A stretch of 64,000 bases of DNA from Arthrobacter sp. NicSoilC5. Its GTDB lineage: Bacteria; Actinomycetota; Actinomycetes; Actinomycetales; Micrococcaceae. Below are positions 9,318 through 23,041 of the stretch, one piece after another (positions within the stretch are counted from its first letter, which is position 1; each line of letters starts with the position of its first letter). The notes beneath the pieces are model-generated. The model saw only the letters and a program-made list of their open reading frames with translations. It searched no databases and was not told the origin of the DNA. The stretch lies in assembly GCF_019977395.1 (NCBI RefSeq), contig NZ_AP024660.1, positions 3,410,001 through 3,474,000 of the forward strand, read 5' to 3'. A program made the translations under genes and the position numbers.

Positions 9318-9575
9318 CTAGATGCCGCCGTCCCGGCTTTCGTGGCGGGTGATGCGCTCGCCGGTGGTGGGATCGATGACCGAGCGGGACTCGCTGACCC
9401 GGCGGCTGCGGCCCGGGGAAGCGAGGATGAGTGAGGCGATCAGCCCGATTACGCCTACCGCCATGAGGATGTAGCCCACCAGTTGCTGGTCCACGAACGG
9501 GATGAGTCCGGGCGCCACGGCCCAGGCAAGGATGGCGCCGAGGGCGATGAGGAAGATTGACGATCCGATTCGCAT
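9318..9575 (-). CDS. small two-TM membrane protein (DUF6458-like)
   Basis: An 85-aa protein with two hydrophobic segments (about 4-24 and 32-52, IFLIALGAILAWAVAPGLIP and LVGYILMAVGVIGLIASLIL) and a polar C-terminal tail rich in Arg and Ser. It resembles small actinobacterial membrane proteins placed in DUF6458; function unknown. ATG 9575 is chosen for the AAGGAGC site 6 bases upstream over a farther in-frame start. Confidence 0.8.
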   Translation of the reverse strand: MRIGSSIFLIALGAILAWAVAPGLIPFVDQQLVGYILMAVGVIGLIASLILASPGRSRRVSESRSVIDPTTGERITRHESRDGGI

Positions 9576-9748
9576 GACTTGCTCCTTATGGCCGCGGGCT
9601 GCGCGGCGCTGGTAGGGCGATACGGGAGGGTGGTGCGTACACTGCCAAAAGCCAAGCCTGCTGTCTATCAAGCGTCACGCTACCTCCCGGTGATTGCGGA
9701 TTCAATGATCCGGGCGGGGCGTCGTGCTTCCGTAGTTAGGCTTGACCA

Positions 9749-10366
9749 GTGGAAACAGTTGTGTGGTCCAAGCCGGAGGACCAGCGCGCAGGCACCCCCC
9801 TGCTGGTGATGATGCACGGTTACGGTACGGACGAGTCCCGGATGGTGCGCCTCTTCGAGTACCTGCCTCCCGAGTTCACGTTTGCCGCCCTGCGGGCTCC
9901 GATGCCCATCGGGGACCACTGGGGCTGGTTCCTGCTCGACTACTTCCTGGCGAACGACTTCGCGGATGTCATCTCCGCCGCCAACTCGGTGCGGGCCTGG
10001 ATCAGTTCCGTCAGGGACCAGCACAGCAGCGTCACCCTGATGGGTTACTCGCAGGGCATGGCCATGGCCAGTACGCTCCTGCGGCTGCACCCGGATGACT
10101 ACAAGGCCGTTGTGGGACTGTCCGGCTTTGTGCTCAACAACGAGCTCCTCTCGGTGACGGACTCCTTTGACGTCAGGCCGCCCTTTTTTTGGGGCCGGGA
10201 CAAGGCGGACCTGGTGATCAACGAGGACGCCGTTGCCTACACCGCGGAGTGGCTGGAAAAGAACACGCTGCTGACGGCCCGGACCTACCCGGGAATGGGG
10301 CATGCGATGTCCAAGACCGAGATGGTGGACGTCAGCGCCTTCCTGCGCCACTACGTGCTGCGCTGA
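9749..10366 (+). CDS. phospholipase/carboxylesterase family alpha/beta hydrolase
   Basis: A 205-aa hydrolase of the carboxylesterase/YpfH type. The oxyanion region is LLVMMHGYGTDE, the nucleophile motif is GYSQG with Ser101, and the catalytic His is H185 in GMGHAMS. No signal peptide is seen, so it is cytoplasmic. The start is GTG 9749. Natural ester substrate unknown. Confidence 0.88.
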   Translation: METVVWSKPEDQRAGTPLLVMMHGYGTDESRMVRLFEYLPPEFTFAALRAPMPIGDHWGWFLLDYFLANDFADVISAANSVRAWISSVRDQHSSVTLMGYSQGMAMASTLLRLHPDDYKAVVGLSGFVLNNELLSVTDSFDVRPPFFWGRDKADLVINEDAVAYTAEWLEKNTLLTARTYPGMGHAMSKTEMVDVSAFLRHYVLR

Positions 10367-10417
10367 CTGTGTAGCTGCCCCATCGGTGGGTACGAAAAAA
10401 CAGTTGCCAGCGAAATT

Positions 10418-10431
10418 TGCAAGCGCTTACA
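10418..10431 (+). promoter_or_regulatory. LacI-family operator-like palindrome
   Basis: TGCAAGCGCTTACA with the perfect core AAGCGCTT (10421-10428) matches the general shape of LacI/MalR-type operators. It lies about 140 bases before the beta-phosphoglucomutase start. No LacI-type regulator gene is in this window. Confidence 0.45.
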
Positions 10432-10568
10432 CTCGTCTACGGCCATGATCGGTCCTGCAGTGGGCGGACAAGGAAGTGATGCTGCGTGCATGAGGCGCAG
10501 CAGTATCCTCCTTCAGGCTGTCCCGGCAGGGCCGGCTGTCCACGAACCGAAAGGACACCGCACTGCCG

Positions 10569-11306
10569 ATGACACTCGAAACTGCAGCTGGGACCGCCGG
10601 CTGGACCGGCGCCGCAGCAATCCTCTTTGACCTGGACGGCGTTCTGACGCCCACCGCCACCGTGCACGAGCGCGCCTGGCAGGAACTGTTCGATGGCTAC
10701 CTGGCCTCGCATCCGGAGGTCCCCGGGTACCGGGAAAGCGACTACTTCGACCACATCGACGGCAAGCCCCGCTTTGACGGTGTGCGCGACTTCCTGGCTT
10801 CGCGGGGGATCACGCTCCCGGAAGGCCCGCTGGATGACGACCCTGCCCACGAAACCGTCCAGGGCCTGGGCAACCGGAAGAACGCGATCTTCAATGACAT
10901 CGTGAGCGCCGGCGTCGAACCGTTCCAAGGCTCGGTCCGCTTCCTCGAAGCCGCCCTGGAACGCGGACTCAAGGTCGCCGTCGTCTCTTCCTCCCGCAAT
11001 GCCCCTGCCGTCCTCAAAGCCGCCGGACTCAGCCACTATTTCCCCGTGGTGGTGGACGGTGTGGTGGCCGCGGAACAGGGCCTGCCCGGAAAACCAAGCC
11101 CGGCCACCTACGAATACGCGGCCAAACTCCTGGACCTCTCCAGTCCGGAGTGCGTAGTGGTCGAGGACGCTGTGTCAGGGGTTCAGGCCGGACACGCGGG
11201 ATCGTTCCACTCCGTGATCGGCGTGGACCGTGGCGCCGGGCGGCAGACGCTCCTGGACGCCGGAGCCACCCTGGTGGTCAACGACCTCCAGGAACTCGTC
11301 CCCTAA
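10569..11306 (+). CDS. pgmB: beta-phosphoglucomutase family HAD hydrolase
   Basis: A 245-aa HAD phosphatase/mutase. Motif I is LFDLDGVLTPT (nucleophile Asp and acid Asp two residues later), motif II lies in VVSSSRN, motif III Lys in GKPSP, and motif IV in VVEDAVSGVQAG. It is followed by a GH65 phosphorylase, the classic partner: the phosphorylase yields beta-glucose 1-phosphate and this mutase makes glucose 6-phosphate. GH65 neighbourhood supports mutase rather than plain phosphatase. Confidence 0.9.
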   Translation: MTLETAAGTAGWTGAAAILFDLDGVLTPTATVHERAWQELFDGYLASHPEVPGYRESDYFDHIDGKPRFDGVRDFLASRGITLPEGPLDDDPAHETVQGLGNRKNAIFNDIVSAGVEPFQGSVRFLEAALERGLKVAVVSSSRNAPAVLKAAGLSHYFPVVVDGVVAAEQGLPGKPSPATYEYAAKLLDLSSPECVVVEDAVSGVQAGHAGSFHSVIGVDRGAGRQTLLDAGATLVVNDLQELVP

Positions 11307-11443
11307 ACCCAGGCCTCAAACCCCGTTGCCTGCCCCGGGCAACCCTGCTGCTCCCCGGCAGCACCCATCCGAGTATTGCCCTTCCCCCGAATATTCCGTG
11401 CCGGCCAGTCCGGCACCACAGCAAGGCCAAAAGGACCCCGACC

Positions 11444-13789
11444 ATGGCATTGATCTCCGCGGACCGCGAACGGTTCCCCGATACCCCCTGGCAACTCGTC
11501 GAAACGCGCTACGGAACCGATGGCGCCGGAACCCTGGAGGCCCTGTTCGCCCTGGGCAACGGCCATCTGGGCATCAGGGGTGCCCATTGGGCGGCGGCCG
11601 ACGCAGAGCTGCCAGGCAGCTTCATCAACGGCCTGCACGAAATCTGGGACATCAAGCACGCCGAAAACGCCTTTGGCTTCGCCCGGACGGGCCAGCGAAT
11701 CCTCTACATCCCCGACGCCAACAACTTCACCGTGGTGGTGGACGGCGAAAACCTCAGCCTCGCCGAATCAGAGGTCCTGGACTACCGCCGGAGCGTCGAC
11801 TTCTCCACCGGGATCTACGAGTGCCGCATCACCTGGCAGTGCCGTTCCGGCGCCACGGTGACCACCACGGAACGGCGGGCGGTGGGCTACGAATCCCGCG
11901 GCTGCCTGGGCATTTCCCTGGAGGTGGATGCGGACCGGCAAATCTCCCTGGACGTCACCTCCGCAGTGATCAACCGCCAGGACCAGCCGGTGGAAGACCA
12001 CTCCGTCCACGATCCCCGCCGGGCGGGACGGCACGCCGGGCGGGTGCTGCTCCCCGTGCGGCTGGACGGCGGCGACGGCTCGCTGCGGTTGTCCTGGGAG
12101 GCAGCCGAGTCCAAGCAGCGGGTGGGGATCGCGGTGGACCACTGGACCTCCGCCGGCCACCAGCCGTTCGAAACGGTGGTGGACCAGGACGACAGCACCG
12201 TCCGGTACGTCCTTGCAGTGGACGCCGGTGACCCGTTCCGGCTGGAAAAGACCGTCAGCTACGCAGCCGGCCCCACCGTCCAGGACCCGGACGTGGATGC
12301 GGCCGCAGTGGCTGAGGAGGCCCTCCGCCCGGTGGACAGCATCTTTGCCGAAAGCATGGCCCACTACCGCGGCTACTGGGCCACCTCGGACATTGTGGTT
12401 GAGGGCGGCCGGCCCGGGCTGCAGCAGGCCATCCGCTGGAACCTGTTCCAGCTGGCCCAGGCCACGGCGCGTGCCGATGTTGCCGGCATTCCCGCCAAAG
12501 GCGTGACGGGCTCGGGCTACGAGGGGCACTACTTCTGGGACCAGGAGGTGTACCTGCTGCCGTACCTTACCTACACCAACCCCGACGGCGCCCGGCAGGT
12601 CCTCGAGTTCCGCCACGGCATGCTTCCCGAGGCCAGGATCCGGGCGAAGGAGCTGAGCGTGGACGGCGCCCTCTTCCCGTGGCGCACCATCAACGGGCTC
12701 GAGGCCAGCGCCTATTACGCGGCCGGTACCGCACAGTTCCATATCGCCGCCGCGATTGCCTTCGCCACCAACAGGTACCTCTGGGCAACCGGGGATGCCG
12801 GATTCCGGGATGGCATGGGCGCTGAACTGCTGATCGAGACGGCCCGGATGTGGATCTCCCTGGGCTTCTTTGGCAAGGACGGGCTCTTCCACATCCACGG
12901 CGTCACCGGCCCTGATGAGTACACGGCAGTGGTGAATGACAACCTGTACACGAACGTGATGGCCCGCTTCAACCTGCGTGCCGCCGCCGCGCTTGGGCAC
13001 GCAGGCATCACCCACGAGGAGCGCCAGCTGTGGGAGGCGGCCGCCAACCGCATGCAGTTGCCCTTCGATGACCGGATGCAGGTCCACTCCCAGGACAACG
13101 ACTTCATGACCCTGGAGGCCTGGGACTGGACCACGCCGCGGTCCAAGTATCCGCTGCTGCTGCACTTCCACCCGCTGGTCATCTACCGGCACCAGGTACT
13201 GAAGCAGGCCGATACGGTCCTGGCCATGTTCCTGCAGTGGCAGGACTTCACGGCTGAGGAGAAGCAGCGGGCCTTCGACTTCTACGATCCCATCACCACC
13301 GGCGATTCCACACTGTCCGCCTGCGTCCAGGGGATCATGGCGGCCGAGGTGGGCTATTCGAGGGAGGCCCTGGACCACTTCACCAATGCCGCCTTCATTG
13401 ACCTTGACAACACGCACGGCAACACGATCGACGGCGTGCATATCGCCTCCACCGGCGGAGTTTGGAGTTCGCTGGTGTGCGGTTTCGCCGGCATGCGCGA
13501 CCAAGGCCCGGTCCCGTACTTCGATCCCCGCCTTCCCGCGGAGTGGGAGGGGCTGACCTTCCACCTGAAGATCAGGGGCCGCCTGCTGCTGGTCCAGCTC
13601 GCCGCCGGCTTTATCACGCTGACGGTCCAGGACGGCGGTCCGCTGGAGATTGACGTCCGTGGCCAGCGGCTGATGGTGGGCAACGAGCCGGTGCGGGTTC
13701 CACTGGAACCGGTCGCGGAACCGGAACCCACGGTGTTCCCCAGCGGATTGCCGACGGCGAGCATCCCGGTGGTGCGCGGCAACAGCTGA
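11444..13789 (+). CDS. glycoside hydrolase family 65 disaccharide phosphorylase
   Basis: A 781-aa GH65 enzyme. The N-terminal beta-sandwich starts ALISADRERFPDTPW with LGNGHLGIRG; the (alpha/alpha)6 barrel has GYEGHYFWDQEVY and the general acid Glu at about E492 in GVTGPDEYTAV, then KQADTVLAM and the phosphate-site region HGNTIDGVHIASTGG. Substrate (maltose, trehalose, kojibiose or nigerose) cannot be told by eye. ATG 11444 has AAAGGA upstream. It follows pgmB by 137 bp, likely co-transcribed. Confidence 0.9.
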   Translation: MALISADRERFPDTPWQLVETRYGTDGAGTLEALFALGNGHLGIRGAHWAAADAELPGSFINGLHEIWDIKHAENAFGFARTGQRILYIPDANNFTVVVDGENLSLAESEVLDYRRSVDFSTGIYECRITWQCRSGATVTTTERRAVGYESRGCLGISLEVDADRQISLDVTSAVINRQDQPVEDHSVHDPRRAGRHAGRVLLPVRLDGGDGSLRLSWEAAESKQRVGIAVDHWTSAGHQPFETVVDQDDSTVRYVLAVDAGDPFRLEKTVSYAAGPTVQDPDVDAAAVAEEALRPVDSIFAESMAHYRGYWATSDIVVEGGRPGLQQAIRWNLFQLAQATARADVAGIPAKGVTGSGYEGHYFWDQEVYLLPYLTYTNPDGARQVLEFRHGMLPEARIRAKELSVDGALFPWRTINGLEASAYYAAGTAQFHIAAAIAFATNRYLWATGDAGFRDGMGAELLIETARMWISLGFFGKDGLFHIHGVTGPDEYTAVVNDNLYTNVMARFNLRAAAALGHAGITHEERQLWEAAANRMQLPFDDRMQVHSQDNDFMTLEAWDWTTPRSKYPLLLHFHPLVIYRHQVLKQADTVLAMFLQWQDFTAEEKQRAFDFYDPITTGDSTLSACVQGIMAAEVGYSREALDHFTNAAFIDLDNTHGNTIDGVHIASTGGVWSSLVCGFAGMRDQGPVPYFDPRLPAEWEGLTFHLKIRGRLLLVQLAAGFITLTVQDGGPLEIDVRGQRLMVGNEPVRVPLEPVAEPEPTVFPSGLPTASIPVVRGNS

Positions 13790-13820
13790 GCGGGTTGCCG
13801 GGCTGGGCGGACGCGCCGGG

Positions 13821-13852
13821 GGGAGGCCGGCGGCTTCCCTTGCCGGCCTCCC
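13821..13852. terminator. hairpin terminator
   Basis: Perfect 11-bp arms GGGAGGCCGGC / GCCGGCCTCCC (13821-13831, 13842-13852) just after the GH65 stop. Confidence 0.7.
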
Positions 13853-13869
13853 CAGTCTCCTGTTGTCTT

Positions 13870-13904
13870 CCGGCCTGGTGCCCCCCAAAACAGCACCAGG
13901 CCGG
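13870..13904. terminator. second hairpin terminator between converging genes
   Basis: Perfect 12-bp arms CCGGCCTGGTGC / GCACCAGGCCGG (13870-13881, 13893-13904), 12 bases before the lipA stop, serving mainly the minus-strand lipA transcript. Confidence 0.7.
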
Positions 13905-13915
13905 AGCGCAGTGGC

Positions 13916-14929
13916 CTAACCGGCGAGGAGGGTGGCGGCTTCCTGGCGGGTGGTGCCGGAGTCCTGGATGCCTTCGGCGATGTGGGCGAGTTCGGCGGGG
14001 ATGTCGCGGCCTTTTTTGCGCATGGCGGTGGCCCAGAGGCGGCCGGCGCGGTAGGAGGAGCGGACCAGGGGGCCGGACATGACGCCGAGGAAGCCGATTT
14101 CTTCGGCTTCGTGCTGGAGGTCCACGAATTCCTGGGGTTTGACCCAGCGGTCCACGGGCAGGTGCCGTTCGGAGGGGCGCAGGTACTGGGTGATGGTGAT
14201 CAGGTCGCAGCCGGCCTGGTGGAGGTCGCGGAGGGCTTCGCTGATTTCTTCGCGGGTTTCGCCCATGCCCAGGATGAGGTTGGACTTGGTGACCATGCCC
14301 AGGTTCCGGCCCTGGGTGATGACGTCCAGGGAGCGTTCGTAGCGGAACGCGGGGCGGATCCTTTTGAAGATCCGGGGCACGGTTTCGACGTTGTGCGCGA
14401 AGACTTCGGGGGCGGAGTCGCAGATCGCCTTGATGTGGTCGGGGTTGCCGGAGAAGTCGGGGATGAGCAGTTCCACGCCGGTGCCGGGGTTCAGTTCGTG
14501 GATTTTGCGGACGGTTTCGGCGTAGAGCCAGACGCCTTCGTCTTCGAGGTCGTCGCGGGCCACGCCGGTGACGGTGGCGTAGCGCAGCTGCATGGACTGT
14601 ACGGAGCGGGCCACCTTGGTGGGTTCGAACATGTCCACGGGGGAGGGTTTGCCGGTGTCGATCTGGCAGAAGTCGCAGCGGCGGGTGCATTCGGAGCCGC
14701 CGATCAGGAAGGTGGCTTCCTTGTCTTCCCAGCATTCGAAGATGTTGGGGCAGCCGGCCTCTTCGCAGACGGTGTGCAGGCCTTCTTTTTTGACCAGGTT
14801 CTTCAGCCCGACGAACTCCGGGCCCATCTGGACCTTGGCCTTGATCCACTCCGGCTTGCGCTCCACCGGGACCGCAGCGTTGCGCTGCTCGATCCGCAGC
14901 ATCTTCCGGCCTTCAGGTGCCAGGGTCAT
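13916..14929 (-). CDS. lipA: lipoyl synthase (radical SAM)
   Basis: Inserts two sulfurs into octanoyl groups on lipoyl domains such as GcvH. The 337-aa protein has the auxiliary cluster cysteines C55, C60 and C66 ([12 protein letters not shown]) and the radical-SAM cluster C81, C85, C88 (CTRRCDFC); the C-terminal RSSY motif supplies the serine ligand. It lies 56 bp after sdaA on the same strand with an AAGGAAA site. Placement by the glycine cleavage genes fits a role in maturing GcvH. Confidence 0.96.
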   Translation of the reverse strand: MTLAPEGRKMLRIEQRNAAVPVERKPEWIKAKVQMGPEFVGLKNLVKKEGLHTVCEEAGCPNIFECWEDKEATFLIGGSECTRRCDFCQIDTGKPSPVDMFEPTKVARSVQSMQLRYATVTGVARDDLEDEGVWLYAETVRKIHELNPGTGVELLIPDFSGNPDHIKAICDSAPEVFAHNVETVPRIFKRIRPAFRYERSLDVITQGRNLGMVTKSNLILGMGETREEISEALRDLHQAGCDLITITQYLRPSERHLPVDRWVKPQEFVDLQHEAEEIGFLGVMSGPLVRSSYRAGRLWATAMRKKGRDIPAELAHIAEGIQDSGTTRQEAATLLAG

Positions 14930-14985
14930 GATCGTGTTTCCTTTGTCTTCTTGGGGAATCGGAGTGTGCCGGTGTCAGCGGGGTG

Positions 14986-16428
14986 TCAGCATTCGACGAC
15001 GTTGACGGCGAGGCCGCCCATGGCGGTTTCCTTGTATTTGTCGCTCATGTCTTTGCCGGTTTCGCGCATGGTGATGATGACTTCGTCGAGGGAGACGCGG
15101 TGGGTGCCGTCGCCCCAGAGCGCCATTTTCGCGGCGTTGATGGCTTTCGCGGCGGCGATCGCGTTCCGTTCGATGCAGGGGACCTGGACCAGCCCGCCGA
15201 TCGGGTCACAGGTCAGGCCGAGGTTGTGTTCCATCGCGATTTCCGCGGCGTTCTCCACCTGGGCCGGGGTGCCGCCCATGACCTCGGCCAGGCCCGCGGC
15301 GGCCATCGAGGACGCGGACCCGACCTCGCCCTGGCAGCCCACCTCGGCCCCGGAGATCGAGGCCTGTTCCTTGTAGAGCACCCCGACGGCACCGGCGGCG
15401 AGCAGGAACCGCACCACCACATCGTCGCGGTCGGCCTGGGTGGCCTGGTCCATGCCCGGGGCGAAGTGCAGGGCGTAGAACAGCACCGCGGGGATGATCC
15501 CGGCCGCCCCGTTCGTGGGGGCGGTGACCACCCTCCCGCCGGAGGCGTTCTCCTCGTTCACGGCCAGCGCCACCAAGTTAACCCACTCCTGCCAATACCT
15601 CGGGTCGTAGTGGTCCTGGCCGTCATTATCGGTGTCTTCGGGGCGGGCGGTTTCCTTCTTCAACCGCTCGTACCAGTCCGGGGCGCGGCGGCGGACCTTC
15701 AACCCGCCCGGCAGCACCCCTTCACGCTTGAGCGAGGTGGCCACGCAGTTCTCCATCACCGACCAGATATGCACCAGCCCGGCCCGGATCTCCTCCTCGG
15801 ACCGGGAGTCCTTCTCGTTCACGAACATCACGTCCGCGATGCCCAGCCCGGTCACCGCGCAGTGCTCCAGCAGCTCCGCCGCGGTCCGGAACGGCAGCGG
15901 CAGCACCTCCTTGGACGCGTCCAGTTCCTGCTGCGCTGCGTCCTCTTCCCCCTCGCGGACGATGAACCCGCCACCGACCGAGAAGAACGTCGCCGCATGC
16001 ACCACGGAACCCTCAGCGTCGGTGACGGTGAACGTCATCCCGTTCGTGTGCCGCGGCAGCACCGTCAACGGCCGCAACACCATGTCGCCCACCCCGTACG
16101 GCAACGCCATACCCTCACCACCAGCACCGGCCAGGTTCAGGATCCCGGTCTCCGCGATCGAAGCCAGCCGCTCCTCCACCTCTTCGGGCAGGATCAGTTC
16201 CGGATGGAACCCCTCCAACCCCAACAGGATCGCGGTCATCGTCCCATGCCCATGCCCCGTCGCGGCCAGCGACCCATACAAATCCACCCGCAACGACGCC
16301 ACGTCCGCGAGCTTCCCCGAGGCCTTCAACTCCTCAGCAAACACGGCAGCAGCCCGCATCGGCCCCACCGTATGCGAAGACGACGGCCCAATACCGATCG
16401 AAAAGAGGTCAAAGACACCAACAGCCAT
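14986..16428 (-). CDS. sdaA: L-serine ammonia-lyase, single-chain iron-sulfur type
   Basis: Converts L-serine to pyruvate and ammonia. The 480-aa chain joins the beta domain ([20 protein letters not shown] at the N-terminus) to the alpha domain, with [4Fe-4S] candidate cysteines in [20 protein letters not shown] and VPCIERNA. Following glyA in direction and metabolism, it drains glycine-derived serine to pyruvate. The start ATG 16428 has TTAGGAA upstream. No glycine riboswitch precedes it. Confidence 0.95.
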   Translation of the reverse strand: MAVGVFDLFSIGIGPSSSHTVGPMRAAAVFAEELKASGKLADVASLRVDLYGSLAATGHGHGTMTAILLGLEGFHPELILPEEVEERLASIAETGILNLAGAGGEGMALPYGVGDMVLRPLTVLPRHTNGMTFTVTDAEGSVVHAATFFSVGGGFIVREGEEDAAQQELDASKEVLPLPFRTAAELLEHCAVTGLGIADVMFVNEKDSRSEEEIRAGLVHIWSVMENCVATSLKREGVLPGGLKVRRRAPDWYERLKKETARPEDTDNDGQDHYDPRYWQEWVNLVALAVNEENASGGRVVTAPTNGAAGIIPAVLFYALHFAPGMDQATQADRDDVVVRFLLAAGAVGVLYKEQASISGAEVGCQGEVGSASSMAAAGLAEVMGGTPAQVENAAEIAMEHNLGLTCDPIGGLVQVPCIERNAIAAAKAINAAKMALWGDGTHRVSLDEVIITMRETGKDMSDKYKETAMGGLAVNVVEC

Positions 16429-16736
16429 GTGCGTGGTTCCTAACTAATACAAGTGGTCGGGATGGAGCGGGCAGGACATCCTCTGCGTGCTCGGTCGCGA
16501 AGACGCCCGCTGAGCGGACGTGACGCTCCCTTAGACGCACGCTGCCGGATGCCCCACCCACTCCGCGGGCACGTCACCAGGAGACATGCGCACGAGGGGC
16601 CGGCGGAGCCGGACTTTTCGAAAGCCTGCTCCCCACCGTCTCCCTAGCCTCGCAAGCTCGGCCAGGGAACCCTGACGGCGTGGGCCCAACGAGGCGTGAA
16701 AATGTCCGGTCCGCCGGTCCCGGTAGCAACCGGAGA
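16429..16736 (-). other. 308-bp non-coding gap between glyA and sdaA
   Basis: No supported gene. On the minus strand it forms a long sdaA leader with small GC-rich hairpins (CCGGC/GCCGG near 16599-16614, and an imperfect pair around 16500-16540) and a TTTCGAAA palindrome (about 16616-16623). It lacks the conserved CUCUCAGG blocks of glycine riboswitches. It may hold a glyA terminator plus the sdaA promoter. Confidence 0.5.
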
Positions 16737-18064
<1,328 letters not shown>

Positions 18065-18068
<4 letters not shown>

Positions 18069-18448
18069 AGTTCGCCGCCGTTTGCTTCGGCGTATTCCTG
18101 TGCGGACAGCAGCGGGCCCTCTTCGGTGACGGTGACCTTGAAGAGCCAGCCGGCGCCGTAGGGGTCGTTGTTGATCACGGCGGGGTCGCTGACGACGTCG
18201 TCGTTGACTTCCGTGACCTCGCCCGTCACGGGGGAGTACAGGTCGGAGACGGACTTGGTGGACTCGATCTCGCCACAGGTCTCGCCTGCGGTCACCGTGG
18301 CGCCAACCTCGGGCAGGTCCACGTAGACGATGTCGCCCAGTGCCTCGGCGGCAACGGCGGACACGCCCACCACGGACGGGCCGGAGCCGTCGGCGGCGAT
18401 CCATTCGTGTTCGGCGGAGTACTTCAGTTCAGCGGCAACTTTAGCCAT
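18065..18448 (-). CDS. gcvH: glycine cleavage system H protein
   Basis: A 127-aa lipoyl carrier that shuttles the aminomethyl group between GcvP and GcvT. The lipoylated lysine is K65 in [13 protein letters not shown], and the fold signature [12 protein letters not shown] precedes it. AAGGAAA lies before ATG 18448. It is third in the gcvP-T-H-glyA operon and is a target of the nearby LipA. Confidence 0.96.
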
Positions 18449-18494
18449 GGTGTGTTTCCTTAAGTTTGGGGTTCAAAAATGCGGGAGCGCCGGG

Positions 18495-19607
18495 CTATTT
18501 CTGGCGCTTGTAAAAGGGCAGCGCGACGATTTCGAAGGGCTCGGCCTTGCCGCGCAGGTCCACGTCCAGTGCGGTGCCCAGCTCAGCGTGCTCGACGTCG
18601 ACGTAGGCCAGTGCCACGGGGTAGCCAAGGGTGGGGCTCGGCTGGCCCGAGGTCACCTCGCCCACCACGTTTCCGTCTTTGAGGACGGGGTAGCCGCCAC
18701 GGCCGGCACGGCGGCCGTGCCCTTTCAGGCCAACGAGTTTGCGCTTGGGGCCGGCTTCCTTGGCTGCCTCAAGTGCGGCCCGTCCCACGAAGTCGCCTTC
18801 CTTGGACTTGAGGGCAACTACGGGGCCAAGGCCGGCGTCGAACGGCGAACGCTCCAGCGAGAGCTCGTTGCCGTACAGCGGCATGCCCGCTTCAAGGCGA
18901 AGCGAATCGCGGGATGCGAGGCCGCAGGGGACAATGCCGAACTCTTCCCCGGCCTGGGCCACGGACTCCCACAGGGAAGCGGCGCCTTCGTTCGGGAGGA
19001 AGAGTTCAAAGCCGTCTTCACCGGTGTAGCCGGTGCGGGCCAGGATGACATCGTGGCCGGCCACGGTGACTTCGTTGAACGCGTAGTACTTCAGGTCGGT
19101 GACCAGGGCGTGCTGGGACTCGTCCGTGAGCTTGAGCAGGATGGCCTCGGCCTTGGGTCCCTGGACTGCGACCAGCGAGGTTGCCGCCGAAGCGTCCTCC
19201 ACCGTCACGTCGAAGGCGGCAGCGCGTTCGGCGAGGGCGGCCGCCACGGTGGGGGCGTTGCCGGCGTTGGGAACCACCAGGTACTTCTCATCGCCGAAAC
19301 GGTACGTGATGAGGTCGTCGATGATGCCGCCGTCTTCATTGCAGATCAGCGAGTACTTGGCCTTGCCGTCCGCGATGGCGGACAGTTTGCCCACCAGGAC
19401 GTAGTCCAGGAAAGCCGCGGCCTGGGGCCCGGTGACCCACACTTCGCCCATGTGGGAGAGGTCGAACAGGCCGGCAGCGTTGCGGACGGCGTGGTGTTCA
19501 GCCAGTTCGGAGCTGTACTTGAGCGGCATCTGCCAGCCACCGAAGTCGGTGAAGGAGGCGCCAAGCTTCTTGTGCTCTTCGTAAAGAGCCGTGTAGTTCT
19601 CAGTCAT
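18495..19607 (-). CDS. gcvT: aminomethyltransferase (glycine cleavage T protein)
   Basis: Releases ammonia and passes the methylene group from GcvH to tetrahydrofolate. The 370-aa protein has FGGWQMPLKY, DLSHMGEVWVTG, ARTGYTGEDGFE and ASRDSLRLEAGMPLYG in canonical order. It starts 9 bases after the gcvP stop. Confidence 0.96.
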   Translation of the reverse strand: MTENYTALYEEHKKLGASFTDFGGWQMPLKYSSELAEHHAVRNAAGLFDLSHMGEVWVTGPQAAAFLDYVLVGKLSAIADGKAKYSLICNEDGGIIDDLITYRFGDEKYLVVPNAGNAPTVAAALAERAAAFDVTVEDASAATSLVAVQGPKAEAILLKLTDESQHALVTDLKYYAFNEVTVAGHDVILARTGYTGEDGFELFLPNEGAASLWESVAQAGEEFGIVPCGLASRDSLRLEAGMPLYGNELSLERSPFDAGLGPVVALKSKEGDFVGRAALEAAKEAGPKRKLVGLKGHGRRAGRGGYPVLKDGNVVGEVTSGQPSPTLGYPVALAYVDVEHAELGTALDVDLRGKAEPFEIVALPFYKRQK

Positions 19608-19616
19608 GGGGGATCC

Positions 19617-22452
<2,836 letters not shown>

Positions 22453-22469
<17 letters not shown>

Positions 22470-22728
22470 GAGGAACTCCAGGTTTGGCCGGCCACGGGTG
22501 GCACGGCATGGATCGGGTCCCTCCCCGCTCTGTATTGGACCTGAGAGATTCCGCAAACCCATCAGGGCCTGCTTGCACCGTCGGTGAGTGCTGCCGGAGC
22601 AGCACTGCTTTCCAGAGTCGCCTCGCCGTGACGGTACATGGGCCTGAGAGATTCCTGGGGAGGATTTGCTCCTACGGCGCCTGCCCGGTGATGGCCGGGA
22701 GAACTCTCCCGCCACAGCTCGAAAGGCT
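22453..22728 (-). repeat. 276-bp inverted repeat, copy A (gcvP leader and first codons)
   Basis: Aligned without gaps to 25827-26102 in reverse orientation, with four mismatches counted by eye (about 98.6% identity). It includes the riboswitch, the linker, the ribosome-binding site and the first five codons of gcvP. Confidence 0.9.
22517..22713 (-). ncRNA. tandem glycine riboswitch controlling gcvP-gcvT-gcvH-glyA
   Basis: Two glycine aptamers in series on the minus strand. Aptamer 1 has GCGCCGTAGGAGCAA and ATCTCTCAGGCCC; aptamer 2 has CACCGACGGTGCAAGC, ATCTCTCAGGTCC and ACAGAGCGGGGAG, which are the known gcvT-element blocks. By family rule, glycine turns expression on. The expression platform between the aptamer and the GGAG site was not resolved. 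Confidence 0.93.
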
Positions 22729-22879
22729 TATTGAAATGTGGGTGATTCGGCTCACAGGTTACAGGCAAAGCGAAGCGGGGAGCAAATCGGTCCGTCATGA
22801 CTTGGGGCTCAAGAGCGTTAGGTGGATGGCGTAACGCCGGGCTTGACTTTTGTTCGTGACGGACGCCACACTGAACCCC

Positions 22880-22945
22880 GTGATCCGGCCGGACAGCGGA
22901 ACTGGCCCAAAGACGCTGGGCGCTCTGTTCGCCGGCCGGGATCAC
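22880..22945. repeat. long-spaced inverted repeat between the two divergent riboswitch promoters
   Basis: Arms GTGATCCGGCCGG (22880-22892) and CCGGCCGGGATCAC (22932-22945), with one extra G, 39 bases apart. It sits midway between the gcvP and permease leaders, so it may be a shared regulator site or a hairpin. The rest of 22741-23041 shows no gene. Confidence 0.5.
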
Positions 22946-23041
22946 CGGAGGCCCCACTGCCCATTCTGCGCATTACCGCGCCTGGGATGGATGCCCTCTG
23001 ACAACTGAACACTGATTTACCAAGCAAACGCTTTTGACCTG

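Noticed and set aside
11768..13888. 706-codon minus-strand open frame
   Set aside because: Antisense to the GH65 gene, with no recognisable motif, and it runs through the terminators.
16429..16736. Fourth glycine riboswitch before sdaA
   Set aside because: The conserved CTCTCAGG and GCGCCG-AGGAGCAA blocks are missing on both strands.
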